In this document: piece by piece, positions 27,631-35,247 of the stretch
Numbering within the stretch: the first letter of the stretch is position 1
Layout: each line of letters begins with the position of its first letter
From: Salinimicrobium soli
GTDB taxonomy: Bacteria; Bacteroidota; Bacteroidia; Flavobacteriales; Flavobacteriaceae
Assembly (NCBI RefSeq): GCF_048323655.1
Contig: NZ_JBLUWW010000003.1
Span: 248,001-312,000, forward strand
Reading direction: 5' to 3'
DNA length: 64,000 nt
Position numbers and translations under genes: made by a program
The notes under the pieces: generated by a model
Database searches by the model: none
What the model was told of the DNA's origin: nothing
The model's input: the letters and a program-made list of their open reading frames with translations, nothing else

Positions 27631-27694
27631 AACTCATTCCATTTTGAATAAAACTACTCAAAAAGGCAGTGTTAGCCACGAGTTTAGGAGATTT

Positions 27695-28153
27695 TTAAGA
27701 TAATTGAAGTTCCATTTTTATATCGGCCCGGTCGTATGGTAGATCTTTTTCCAGGGGGATTTCTTTAAAGCCAAATTTTTTATAGATGTAAATGGCATTT
27801 TCAAGTCGGCGGTTAGAATAAATGATGAGTTTATACCAGTTTTGGCTGCGCGCATATTCCAAAGTATGAGCCATTAGCTTTTGCCCAATCTTCTTTCCCC
27901 GAACTTCAGGGGAAACTGCCATTTTGGTAAGTTCGAAAACTCCGTCTTCCATTTTCATAAGGGCAACTGTAGCGACGATCTTCCCCTCGTCCTCTACAAA
28001 GAATATATTTCCACCGGGTTCAATAATATACTTTTCCGGATTTCCCAATACCTCTTCGTCGTGAGGCTCTACTACAAAAAAATGCCGAAGCCATTCCAGG
28101 TTTAGTTCCTTGAAATCTTCGGCGTATTGGGGCTTAAAAAGACTTATTCTCAT
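27695..28153 (-). CDS. GNAT family N-acetyltransferase
   Basis: The ATG at 28153 gives 152 residues beginning MRISLFKPQYAEDF; an upstream TTG at 28198 would only add a basic, non-conserved leader. The acetyl-CoA loop is in the MAVSPEVRGKKIGQKLM segment (RGKKIG for Q/RxxGxG/A), and the last strand is YIYKKFGFKEIPL. The acceptor is unknown. Its start overlaps the end of the DUF1622 gene by 20 bases, so it is the last gene of the hutI-hutG-DUF1622-GNAT operon. Confidence 0.85.
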   Translation of the reverse strand: MRISLFKPQYAEDFKELNLEWLRHFFVVEPHDEEVLGNPEKYIIEPGGNIFFVEDEGKIVATVALMKMEDGVFELTKMAVSPEVRGKKIGQKLMAHTLEYARSQNWYKLIIYSNRRLENAIYIYKKFGFKEIPLEKDLPYDRADIKMELQLS

Positions 28154-28499
28154 ACTTTTTTCTCTTCTTTTGCCACGGCCATTGTCCCTCAAGTTCAACT
28201 TCCAGAGAGAAACTCAAAAATGTTCGTATCAGCACGATCAGTCCGAGTATCATTACCTGATCCATAGTTGGATCTACAGTAACGGTGGCAATAATATCCC
28301 CTGCAACCAGGAACTCCAGACCCAGAAGAATAGCCTTTCCCAGGTCGTGGCGCAGAGTCGAGAAATCGCGGCCTTCGGGATGTTTGGCGAAAAGATACCT
28401 GCCCAGGGCTATAAAAGCTCCAATTACTATTGTGGCAATACCGGCCAATTCAATACCTTTTGCGATCTGTTCAATGATCTGGGAGTAACCGTCAATCAT
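28134..28499 (-). CDS. DUF1622 family membrane protein
   Basis: A 121-residue protein with three hydrophobic helices (about residues 8-31, 55-78 and 82-100) and the family segment RHDLGKAILLGLEFLVAGDIIATV. The function is unknown. The start overlaps the end of hutG by 8 bases and its end overlaps the GNAT gene, which suggests translational coupling. Confidence 0.85.
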   Translation of the reverse strand: MIDGYSQIIEQIAKGIELAGIATIVIGAFIALGRYLFAKHPEGRDFSTLRHDLGKAILLGLEFLVAGDIIATVTVDPTMDQVMILGLIVLIRTFLSFSLEVELEGQWPWQKKRKKYENKSF

Positions 28500-29487
28500 A
28501 CTTCTTGTGTTTTATAAAATCGGTGATCAAATAACTGAGTGCTTTACCTGTTGGGAAACCCGGCGCCTCTATGGCCTCACAGATATGAAGATACAAACAA
28601 TTCTTTTCACCGGCAGCTTTGCGCAACAACTCCCTGGCTTCTTCCAGCGTGAATCCGGAAGGAGAAACAGCACTACTTGGGAAATTTGCAATGGCATCAC
28701 AGTCCAGTTCCAAACCAAATGGCTCCCGGTTCACAAAGTGAATGGCTTCTGAAAAAAGTCCGGTCCTGTCATTCAATGGCAGATCTTCGAGTAGTCTGAA
28801 CGCCAGCTCTTCGGAAGTTTTAAGGTTATCAAAAATGTATTCCGGAGTGTAGTTTTGATGGAGACCATAAACATAATACCTTCCTAAAAAGCCATTTTTG
28901 AGGGCATAGCTGAAACCGTTGCCACTGTGCCTATAATCGGTCTTTCTAAGGTCGGTATGTGCATCAATGTTAAGAGCATTCACGGGTTGCTGAAGGGCTT
29001 CCGAAGCGCCGGAAAGATTTCCGTAGGCGTTGTTATGACCGCCCCCAATGATGAGCGGAATTTTTCCGGCAGCCACGATCTCCCGCACCGTATCTCTTAC
29101 CACCTTGTCTATCATTGCCGTGAGATCTCCCAGCTTTTCATGGTAATTTGGATCTGAGGTTTCAATATTGGAGGCTTTGGCAAGGGCTTCCGAAGTATTT
29201 ATTTCTCCCAGCAGAATAAGTTCCTCCGGATTGAGATAATGATTTTGCTGTACATTCAGGAAAGCGTACAAAAAGCTTCTCCATGCATTCGCTGTTCCCG
29301 CTTTTCCGTAATTGGCCCGTACACCTATATCTTCAGGGATCCCAAAAATGACAAATTTTGCACTGCTTTGGGAAAGCTCAGATAGATCGGAAACATATTG
29401 AATGTTTTCGCCCAGTTTGGTTTCTCCGGGTCGGGTGGAGATATAGCGATTTCCCCATTCCCTGGTGTACAGCTTTAGTGATATCAT
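28492..29487 (-). CDS. hutG: Formimidoylglutamase
   Basis: A 331-residue arginase-fold enzyme that hydrolyses N-formimidoyl-glutamate to glutamate and formamide. Mn ligands are visible in GGGHNNAYG (H), NIDAHTDLR (D, H, D) and ELDCDAIANFPSS (D, D). Its ATG overlaps the stop of hutI by 4 bases (29484-29487). HutI makes its substrate, so the pair carries out the last two steps of histidine degradation; hutH and hutU are not in this window. Confidence 0.9.
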   Translation of the reverse strand: MISLKLYTREWGNRYISTRPGETKLGENIQYVSDLSELSQSSAKFVIFGIPEDIGVRANYGKAGTANAWRSFLYAFLNVQQNHYLNPEELILLGEINTSEALAKASNIETSDPNYHEKLGDLTAMIDKVVRDTVREIVAAGKIPLIIGGGHNNAYGNLSGASEALQQPVNALNIDAHTDLRKTDYRHSGNGFSYALKNGFLGRYYVYGLHQNYTPEYIFDNLKTSEELAFRLLEDLPLNDRTGLFSEAIHFVNREPFGLELDCDAIANFPSSAVSPSGFTLEEARELLRKAAGEKNCLYLHICEAIEAPGFPTGKALSYLITDFIKHKKYD

Positions 29488-30722
29488 GAGACCTCTTTTC
29501 CGTTAATGAATACTTTGTCAATATGGTTCGCTCCGAAGGAGTAGGGTAAAAATCCGTAGGAGGGAATTTCAGAAGTGAGAATAAGATTGGCCGCTTTTCC
29601 TTTCGTGATGCTGCCGTGGGTGTCACTAATGCCCATAGCATAAGCAGCATTGATGGTCGCTGCGTTGATGGCTTCTTCCGGATTCATTTTCATCTTGATA
29701 CAGGCCAGGGAAACCACCAGGTTCATATTCCCGCTGGGAGTGCTCCCCGGGTTGTAGTCGGTAGCAAGGGCCAGAGGTAATCCGGCATCAATAAGCTCCC
29801 GCGCCGGAGTATACGGAATGCTAAGGAAAAGGGAGCAGGAGGGAAGGGCCACCGGCATAGTTTTGGAGCCTTTGAGACTCTCAATGTCTTCTGGGGTCAT
29901 CACCTCCAGGTGGTCTACGGAAAGGGCTTCGTGTTCCACCCCGGCTTGAATGCCGCCAATGGAGTTGAACTGGTTCACGTGTATCTTCGGAATTAATCCA
30001 TGTTCTTTTCCTGCGGAAAGGATCCGGTGGGTATCTTCAACCGTGAAATAGCCTTTTTCGCAAAAGATATCAACGTACTCTGCCAGCTTTTCTTCTGCTA
30101 TCTTTGGCATCATTTCCTCTGTAAGCAGGTTTAGATAAGCCTCTTTATTATCCTTGAATTCCTTCGGAATGGCATGAGCACCCAGAAAGGTTGCTTTTAT
30201 GGGAAGATCATAGTTTTCCTTTAATTTTTTGATCACCCTCAGCATTTTCAATTCAGCTTCAGTAGTGAGTCCGTAACCAGATTTGATCTCAATGGCCGTG
30301 GTTCCCATATTGATCACTTCCTCCAACCGCTGGGCGGTTTGCCGGTAAAGCTCCTCTTCAGAAGTTTCCTGAAGTTTCTTAGCCGAATTTAGAATACCTC
30401 CTCCTTTATTGGCGATCTCCTCATAGGTAAGTCCATTGATGCGGTCTATGAATTCCTGTTCCCTGTTTCCCGCATAGACCAGGTGAGTGTGCGAATCAAC
30501 CCAACCGGGCATGAGGAATTTTCCGGAAGCATCTACTTCAGTAGTGTCTTCAAAAGCAGGAAGATTTTCCATTTTTCCGAAGTCGGCAATCTTGCCATCT
30601 TTTACAAGAAGCCATGCATTTTCTATTACCGGCAGATCTTTCATTTCGCTGCCACTCACCAGGCGGGTTTCCTGGTCCCGTACCTGCAGCAGCTGCTTTA
30701 TATTCTTGAATAGTAGGTTCAT
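29484..30722 (-). CDS. hutI: Imidazolonepropionase
   Basis: The ATG at 30722 gives 412 residues beginning MNLLFKNIKQLL; an ATG at 30758 would add a hydrophobic leader not expected for this cytosolic amidohydrolase. Metal and catalytic motifs are DSHTHLVYAGNRE, GAHAIPKEF, KIHVNQF and ATDYNPGS. It opens the imidazolone ring to formimidoylglutamate. It is the first gene of the four-gene leftward operon and is divergent from the PLP enzyme at 30855. Confidence 0.92.
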   Translation of the reverse strand: MNLLFKNIKQLLQVRDQETRLVSGSEMKDLPVIENAWLLVKDGKIADFGKMENLPAFEDTTEVDASGKFLMPGWVDSHTHLVYAGNREQEFIDRINGLTYEEIANKGGGILNSAKKLQETSEEELYRQTAQRLEEVINMGTTAIEIKSGYGLTTEAELKMLRVIKKLKENYDLPIKATFLGAHAIPKEFKDNKEAYLNLLTEEMMPKIAEEKLAEYVDIFCEKGYFTVEDTHRILSAGKEHGLIPKIHVNQFNSIGGIQAGVEHEALSVDHLEVMTPEDIESLKGSKTMPVALPSCSLFLSIPYTPARELIDAGLPLALATDYNPGSTPSGNMNLVVSLACIKMKMNPEEAINAATINAAYAMGISDTHGSITKGKAANLILTSEIPSYGFLPYSFGANHIDKVFINGKEVS

Positions 30723-30854
30723 GACGTAAAGATAAAAAAGTGCCATGAAAAAGGGCATCTTCCGGCCAAAAGCTTGTATAGCTGCGTCCGCTGCTTTTCA
30801 TTATTTCTTTTTACCTTAGTGAAGATTTTCAAAACCCTTAATTTCACCACCTCG

Positions 30855-32027
30855 ATGATAAAAAAAGAACAGGGAATCAACACCCTTTGCACGCACGCCG
30901 GAGAACTGGAAGATAAAGAATATAAAGGAGCAGTTTCGCCCCTGTACATGGCTACTTCCTATGCTTTTGAAGATGTGGAGGTAAAGCGCTATCCGCGGTA
31001 TTTTAATACCCCGAACCAAAAAGCCCTGGCCAAAAAATTGGCAATGCTGGAACACGGCGAAGACGCTTTGATCTTTGGTAGCGGAATGGCTGCCGTGAGC
31101 ACATCCTTAATGGCTTTTGTACAGAAAGGCGATCATGTGGTTTTTCAAAAGACTTTGTATGGCGGCACCAGTAATCTGATCGTGGAGGAATTCGGAAAGT
31201 TTGGAATAGAATACAGCTTTACGGAAGATAATTCTTTGGAAAGTTTTGAAAGGGAAATTCGGGAAAATACGAAGGTTATTTATATAGAAACGCCTTCAAA
31301 TCCATTACTTACAATAACTGATGTAGAAGGAATAGCCGGGCTTGCAAAGAAAAAGCAACTGGTGAGTATGATAGATAACACCTTTGCTTCGCCGGTCAAT
31401 CAAAACCCGATCGATCTTGGTATTGACATAGTGATACATTCAGCTACCAAATACATGGGCGGGCACAGTGATATTCTTGCCGGGGCGGTGATCGGTTCTA
31501 ATGAACATATCAACCAGATTTTTCAAATGGCCAAGAACTTTGGTGGCAGCCTGAGCGATTACACGGTGTGGTTACTGGAGCGCAGTATCAAAACTATGGG
31601 GATACGGGTAAAGGCCCAGAATGAGAACGCTCAAAAAGTGGCAGAATTCCTTGAGTCCCAGGAGAGCGTGTCAAAAGTATATTACCCCGGACTGCCTTCG
31701 CATCCGGACCATGAGCTGGCAAAAAAACAAATGAAAGGCTTTGGCGGAATGCTCTCCTTCGAATTAAAAGATATGGACTCTTCGACCTTTATGAAGGAGC
31801 TGAAGCTTATTAAACCATCTATGAGTCTCGCCGGAGTGGAATCTACTATTCTGTCGCCAACTAAAACCTCTCACGCGCTGCTGACTGCGGAGGAACGTGA
31901 AGAGCAGGGAATAAAAGATGGCTTAATGCGCTTTTCTGTTGGAATAGAAGAAGCTGAAGATATAATTGCAGACCTGCAGCAGGCTTTGGAGGAAACGAAA
32001 AAGGATATGCTGGATATCAGGATCTAA
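30855..32027 (+). CDS. Cys/Met metabolism PLP-dependent enzyme (cystathionine gamma-synthase/lyase family)
   Basis: The start at 30855 gives 390 residues beginning MIKKEQGINTLCTHAG; the longer reading from 30774 adds an unlikely hydrophobic leader. The PLP-phosphate segment is FGSGMAAVS, the aromatic/aspartate contacts are in MIDNTFASP, and the Schiff-base lysine lies in SATKYMGGHSD. Reaction type (gamma-synthase, gamma-lyase or beta-lyase) is not determined by visible residues. It precedes bshB1 by 18 bases; cysteine supply would suit bacillithiol synthesis, which is inference. Confidence 0.88.
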   Translation: MIKKEQGINTLCTHAGELEDKEYKGAVSPLYMATSYAFEDVEVKRYPRYFNTPNQKALAKKLAMLEHGEDALIFGSGMAAVSTSLMAFVQKGDHVVFQKTLYGGTSNLIVEEFGKFGIEYSFTEDNSLESFEREIRENTKVIYIETPSNPLLTITDVEGIAGLAKKKQLVSMIDNTFASPVNQNPIDLGIDIVIHSATKYMGGHSDILAGAVIGSNEHINQIFQMAKNFGGSLSDYTVWLLERSIKTMGIRVKAQNENAQKVAEFLESQESVSKVYYPGLPSHPDHELAKKQMKGFGGMLSFELKDMDSSTFMKELKLIKPSMSLAGVESTILSPTKTSHALLTAEEREEQGIKDGLMRFSVGIEEAEDIIADLQQALEETKKDMLDIRI

Positions 32028-32045
32028 AGAAAGAAAAATAGTTAG

Positions 32046-32762
32046 ATGAAATTAGACATATTGGCCATTGGGGCCCATCCGGATGATGTGGAACTCAGTT
32101 GTTCCGCAACCTTGGCAAAAGAAATTTCAAGAGGTAAAAAAGTAGGGATCCTGGACCTTACCCGGGGAGAGCTCGGTACCCGTGGTACGGCAGAGATCCG
32201 GGATCAGGAAGCGCAGGAAGCTGCAAAAATTCTGGGAGTAGCTGTTCGCAAGAATTTGGAATTTAGTGACGGTTTTTTCGTCAACAATGTTGCCCACCAA
32301 TTAGAGATCATTAAGGTCATTAGGAAATTTCGACCGGAGATCGTTTTATGTAACGCCATTGAAGATCGTCATATCGACCACGGAAAAGGAGCACAATTGG
32401 TAGCCGATTCCTGTTTTTTAAGTGGTTTGCGAAAGATAGAAACCATCAGTAAGGGAAATGTACAGGCTGCTTGGCGCCCAAAGCATGTTTTCCATTATAT
32501 CCAATGGAAGAATCTTACTCCCGATGTAGTGGTGGATGTGACCGGATTTATGGATCAAAAACTGGCATCTGTTAAAGCATACAGATCGCAGTTTTATGAC
32601 GAAAATAATAAAGAACCGGAAACTCCTATTTCGAGCAGTAATTTTCTGGATAGTATTACCTACAGAGCCAAAGACTTAGGTAGATTGATAGGGGTTGATT
32701 ATGCCGAAGGATACACTGTGAACCGTCATGTGGCGGTGGATTCGCTGTTCGATCTCAAGTAA
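32046..32762 (+). CDS. bshB1: Bacillithiol biosynthesis deacetylase BshB1
   Basis: A 238-residue LmbE-like zinc deacetylase that removes the acetyl group from GlcNAc-malate in bacillithiol synthesis. The zinc/catalytic motif GAHPDDVELSC lies at residues 8-18, and the third ligand region is DRHIDHGKGA. RGELGTRGT and SQFYDEN match BshB1 rather than mycothiol deacetylases. Neither bshA nor bshC is in the window. Confidence 0.9.
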   Translation: MKLDILAIGAHPDDVELSCSATLAKEISRGKKVGILDLTRGELGTRGTAEIRDQEAQEAAKILGVAVRKNLEFSDGFFVNNVAHQLEIIKVIRKFRPEIVLCNAIEDRHIDHGKGAQLVADSCFLSGLRKIETISKGNVQAAWRPKHVFHYIQWKNLTPDVVVDVTGFMDQKLASVKAYRSQFYDENNKEPETPISSSNFLDSITYRAKDLGRLIGVDYAEGYTVNRHVAVDSLFDLK

Positions 32763-32780
32763 AAAATTACTTTTTTTTCT

Positions 32781-32811
32781 TTTGTAGAAGAAAGGAATTA
32801 TACTACATTTG
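32781..32811 (+). promoter_or_regulatory. Promoter of tRNA-His
   Basis: TTTG at 32781-32784 and TACATTTG at 32804-32811 are separated by 19 bases, an exact match to the Bacteroidota primary-sigma consensus. Transcription would begin about 32817, some 9 bases before the tRNA. The bases after the -7 box (GCATCCG) recur after the -7 box of tRNA-Ser. Confidence 0.85.
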
Positions 32812-32825
32812 CATCCGATTAAAAT

Positions 32826-32900
32826 GGTGGTTGTAGCTCAGCTGGTTAGAGCGCTGGATTGTGGTTCCAGAGGTCGCCGGTTCGAACCCGGTCTTCCACC
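32826..32900 (+). tRNA. tRNA-His (GTG)
   Basis: A cloverleaf can be folded with the anticodon GTG at 32861-32863. The D stem is GCTC/GAGC (32836-32839 with 32849-32852), the anticodon stem CTGGA/TCCAG, and the T stem GCCGG/CCGGT with loop TTCGAAC. G at 32826 serves as the extra G-1, opposite C73 at 32900. The acceptor stem shows two apparent U-U mismatches (5:68 and 6:67; 32831/32895 and 32832/32894). No CCA is encoded. Confidence 0.93.
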
Positions 32901-33226
32901 CAAAAAGCTTCTCAGAAATGAGGAGCTTTTTTTGTTTCTGAAATTTCTTCTTCACGGATAAATAGGGTGAGAAGTCTGTCATTAGTCCCCAGAATTCGGG
33001 ATTGAAGCGAAACTGCCTGCGGCAGGCAGGCCCGGTCTTCCACCCAAAAAGCTTCTCAGAAATGAGGAGCTTTTTTTGTTTCTGAAGTTTCTTCTTCACA
33101 GATAAATAGGGTGAGAAGTCTGTCATGAGTCCCCAGAATTGGGGATTGAAGCGAACCTGCCTACGGCAAGCAGGCCCGGTCTTCCACCCAAAAAGCTTCT
33201 CAGAAATGAGGAGCTGTTTTTGTTTT
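32887..33226 (+). repeat. 144-bp tandem repeat beginning inside tRNA-His (two full copies and one partial)
   Basis: Copies begin at 32887, 33031 and 33175, an exact 144-base period; the third ends about 33226. Each starts with the last 14 bases of tRNA-His (CCCGGTCTTCCACC), continues with the terminator hairpin, and ends in the ctgcctgc-g-gcaggcag palindrome (33013-33029 in copy 1). Copies differ at a few positions. A diverged piece of the same unit recurs at about 33325-33371. No gene lies within. Confidence 0.95.
32902..32934 (+). terminator. Rho-independent terminator of tRNA-His
   Basis: A 13-bp stem (32902-32914 with 32919-32931, one G-U pair) carries a GAAA tetraloop and ends in a seven-T tract. 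It begins 2 bases after the tRNA and is repeated downstream in each 144-bp repeat unit. Confidence 0.9.
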
Positions 33227-33374
33227 AAGGTCTTGCATCTGATTAATTTAAATGGAGTCTAAAAAAAGACCTTCCGAAGCTAGTTCGAAAGGTCCTTCTA
33301 AAATGTCATTTTTTGGTGCTTATTCTGCAGAAGCCTGTCGTGAGTCCCGAGAATTCAGGATCGAAGGGAACCAG

Positions 33375-33410
33375 AAAAAAAAGCCTCCTGAAATTAGATC
33401 AGGAGGCCTT
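33375..33410 (-). terminator. Terminator of the M28 peptidase gene
   Basis: GCCTCCTGA (33383-33391) pairs with TCAGGAGGC around a 7-base loop, and the A run at 33375-33382 forms the U tract on the minus strand. It lies 26 bases beyond the stop at 33436. A second hairpin with a plus-strand A run at about 33261-33294 may be a back-up or a repeat remnant. Confidence 0.85.
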
Positions 33411-33435
33411 TATAATTTTTGAGAACAAACACTTT

Positions 33436-34467
33436 TTATCTTGTGCTGGCCTGGTCTGAAGTGGGCTTATCTACAAATGGGCGGCTTTCGCGGTTTGCGA
33501 TTTCCCAGGCTGTAAGGAAGACCAGTTTTGCCCTTTTTGCCAATAATTCGTAATTGATCTTGTCTGGTGTATCAGTCGGTCTGTGATAATCTTCGTGTAC
33601 CCCGTTAAAATAAAAGATGATAGGAATGTCATTTTTAGCGAAGTTGTAATGGTCACTTCTGTAGTAAAAGCGGTTTGGATCATTCTCATCATTGTAAGTA
33701 TAATCCAGCTCAAGGTTTGTGTATTTGTTATTCACTTCCTCGCTAAGCTCATGTAGTTCTGTGCTTAATTTATCACTTCCTATAAGGTATACGTAATCTC
33801 CTGCGTCTTCTTTTCCTTCCCCAATTCTCCCAATCATATCAATATTGAGGTTTGCCACGGTCTGTGCAAGAGGGAAGATAGGATGATCTGTATACCATTT
33901 TGAACCGATTAAACCTTTCTCTTCACCTGTGACGTTCAGGAAAAGAATGGTACGTTTTGGGTGATATCCATCTTCAATAGCCTTTTTAAAAGCTTCGGCT
34001 ATCTCCAAAATAGAAACGGTCCCCGAACCGTCATCATCGGCACCATTGTAAATATTTCCCTCATCGTCCATACCAACGTGATCGTAATGAGAAGAGATCA
34101 CAAGCACCTCTTCGGGCAGGCTGCTTCCTTTAATAAAAGCAACAACATTTTCAGTATCTTTTACATTTCCGCGGGAAAAAGCGCTCGATGGCACTTCCTG
34201 GAAATAATCATCTTCTCCAAGAGGAGTAGGTATATCAAGAGCTTTATATTCTTTTTTCAAATATTCGGCAGCAAGTTTCTGTCCCGGCTCACCGGTCTCA
34301 CGGCCCTGGAACTCATCACTTGCAAAGGTGTAGAGATGGGTCTTTAATTCTGAAGGAGTAATGGTGTTGGCATACTCCATCACGTTTGCATCTTCAATAT
34401 TTTTTGGCTGCTGGGCTTTACAGGCGACCAGGCTTACAGCCAAAGTTAACATCACAATTTTTTTCAT
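33436..34467 (-). CDS. M28 family zinc peptidase lipoprotein
   Basis: A 343-residue aminopeptidase-type M28 enzyme. The lipoprotein signal is MKKIVMLTLAVSLVAC (lipid cysteine 16). Co-catalytic zinc motifs are SSHYDHVG (H, with catalytic D), NGADDDGSG (bridging D), TGEEKGLIGS (catalytic E and ligand E), NIDMIGR (D) and a final histidine in DYHRPTDT. It is expected to trim peptides at the cell surface or in the periplasm. It stands alone, divergent from the CBS-domain gene. Confidence 0.9.
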   Translation of the reverse strand: MKKIVMLTLAVSLVACKAQQPKNIEDANVMEYANTITPSELKTHLYTFASDEFQGRETGEPGQKLAAEYLKKEYKALDIPTPLGEDDYFQEVPSSAFSRGNVKDTENVVAFIKGSSLPEEVLVISSHYDHVGMDDEGNIYNGADDDGSGTVSILEIAEAFKKAIEDGYHPKRTILFLNVTGEEKGLIGSKWYTDHPIFPLAQTVANLNIDMIGRIGEGKEDAGDYVYLIGSDKLSTELHELSEEVNNKYTNLELDYTYNDENDPNRFYYRSDHYNFAKNDIPIIFYFNGVHEDYHRPTDTPDKINYELLAKRAKLVFLTAWEIANRESRPFVDKPTSDQASTR

Positions 34468-34631
34468 AGATCAAATTTAGTTTAGGATGAGGCAAGATAG
34501 AAGATTTCCATAAATCTGTGAAAAATGAGGTAAGAAAACCGGAAAATTGGCACTTAAATTTTTTAGGGAAACGTGATATGTACTTCAAAATGTCGTATTT
34601 TTAGGTATCAGCTTATTAAATACGCCGAGAT

Positions 34632-35051
34632 ATGAAAAAAGATGTTCCTGTATCCGAGATCATGACTAAAAATATCGTGCGGTTGAAACTAACCGATGAG
34701 TTGTCAACTGCAGAGTCACTTTTCAAGAAGAACCACATCAGGCACCTTCCTGTAGTTGATAAGGATCATATTGTAGGGATCGTCAGCTATAATGATCTGC
34801 TGCGTATTTCTTTTGCTGATGCTGTAGATGTGGACGGTGGGGATATTGAGACCACTGTTTATGACATGTTCACTATTGAACAGGTGATGACAAAAAAAGT
34901 GGTAAGTGTCAACTCTTCCACAAGCGTTGCAGAGGTCGCCGAACTTTTCCTGAAGCACGAATTTCATGCCTTACCTGTGGTCGATGACGATTGTCTGGTG
35001 GGAATAGTGACTACTACAGACGTTATTCGCTTCTTCCTGGAACGGGAATAA
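34632..35051 (+). CDS. Tandem CBS-domain protein
   Basis: A 139-residue protein made only of two CBS domains: residues about 8-60 (VSEIMTKNIVRL ... HLPVVDKDHIVGIVSYNDLL) and 80-139 (IEQVMTKKVVSV ... ALPVVDDDCLVGIVTTTDVI). Stand-alone CBS pairs bind adenosyl nucleotides and may regulate partner proteins; no partner is evident next to it. Confidence 0.88.
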   Translation: MKKDVPVSEIMTKNIVRLKLTDELSTAESLFKKNHIRHLPVVDKDHIVGIVSYNDLLRISFADAVDVDGGDIETTVYDMFTIEQVMTKKVVSVNSSTSVAEVAELFLKHEFHALPVVDDDCLVGIVTTTDVIRFFLERE

Positions 35052-35247
35052 CTATCCGGAATTTGTTTTCCTGCTTTCACTTTTAGCTTTTCTTTTATGC
35101 CTGAGTTTCTGTAGGTTATTTTTATTTCCTGCTGCGGCTTTATAATCCCTTTACAAACTTTATCTTTTTTTTAATACTGAAAATCAATAACTTCAACAAA
35201 ACACGCCCTCCAAAAATGACCTTTTTGGAAGGTTTTATAAGGAAGCT

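Noticed and set aside
30774..30855. Riboswitch upstream of the Cys/Met PLP enzyme
   Set aside because: The leader is short and shows no SAM-type or T-box conserved elements that I can recognise.
32803..33126. A 107-residue frame antisense to tRNA-His and its repeats
   Set aside because: Its sequence is the reverse translation of the tRNA plus the repeat; peptides like TGFEPATSGTTIQRS are classic tRNA artefacts.
32887..33226. CRISPR-like tandem repeats
   Set aside because: The period is 144 bases of homologous sequence with no short repeat/unique spacer alternation and no cas genes.
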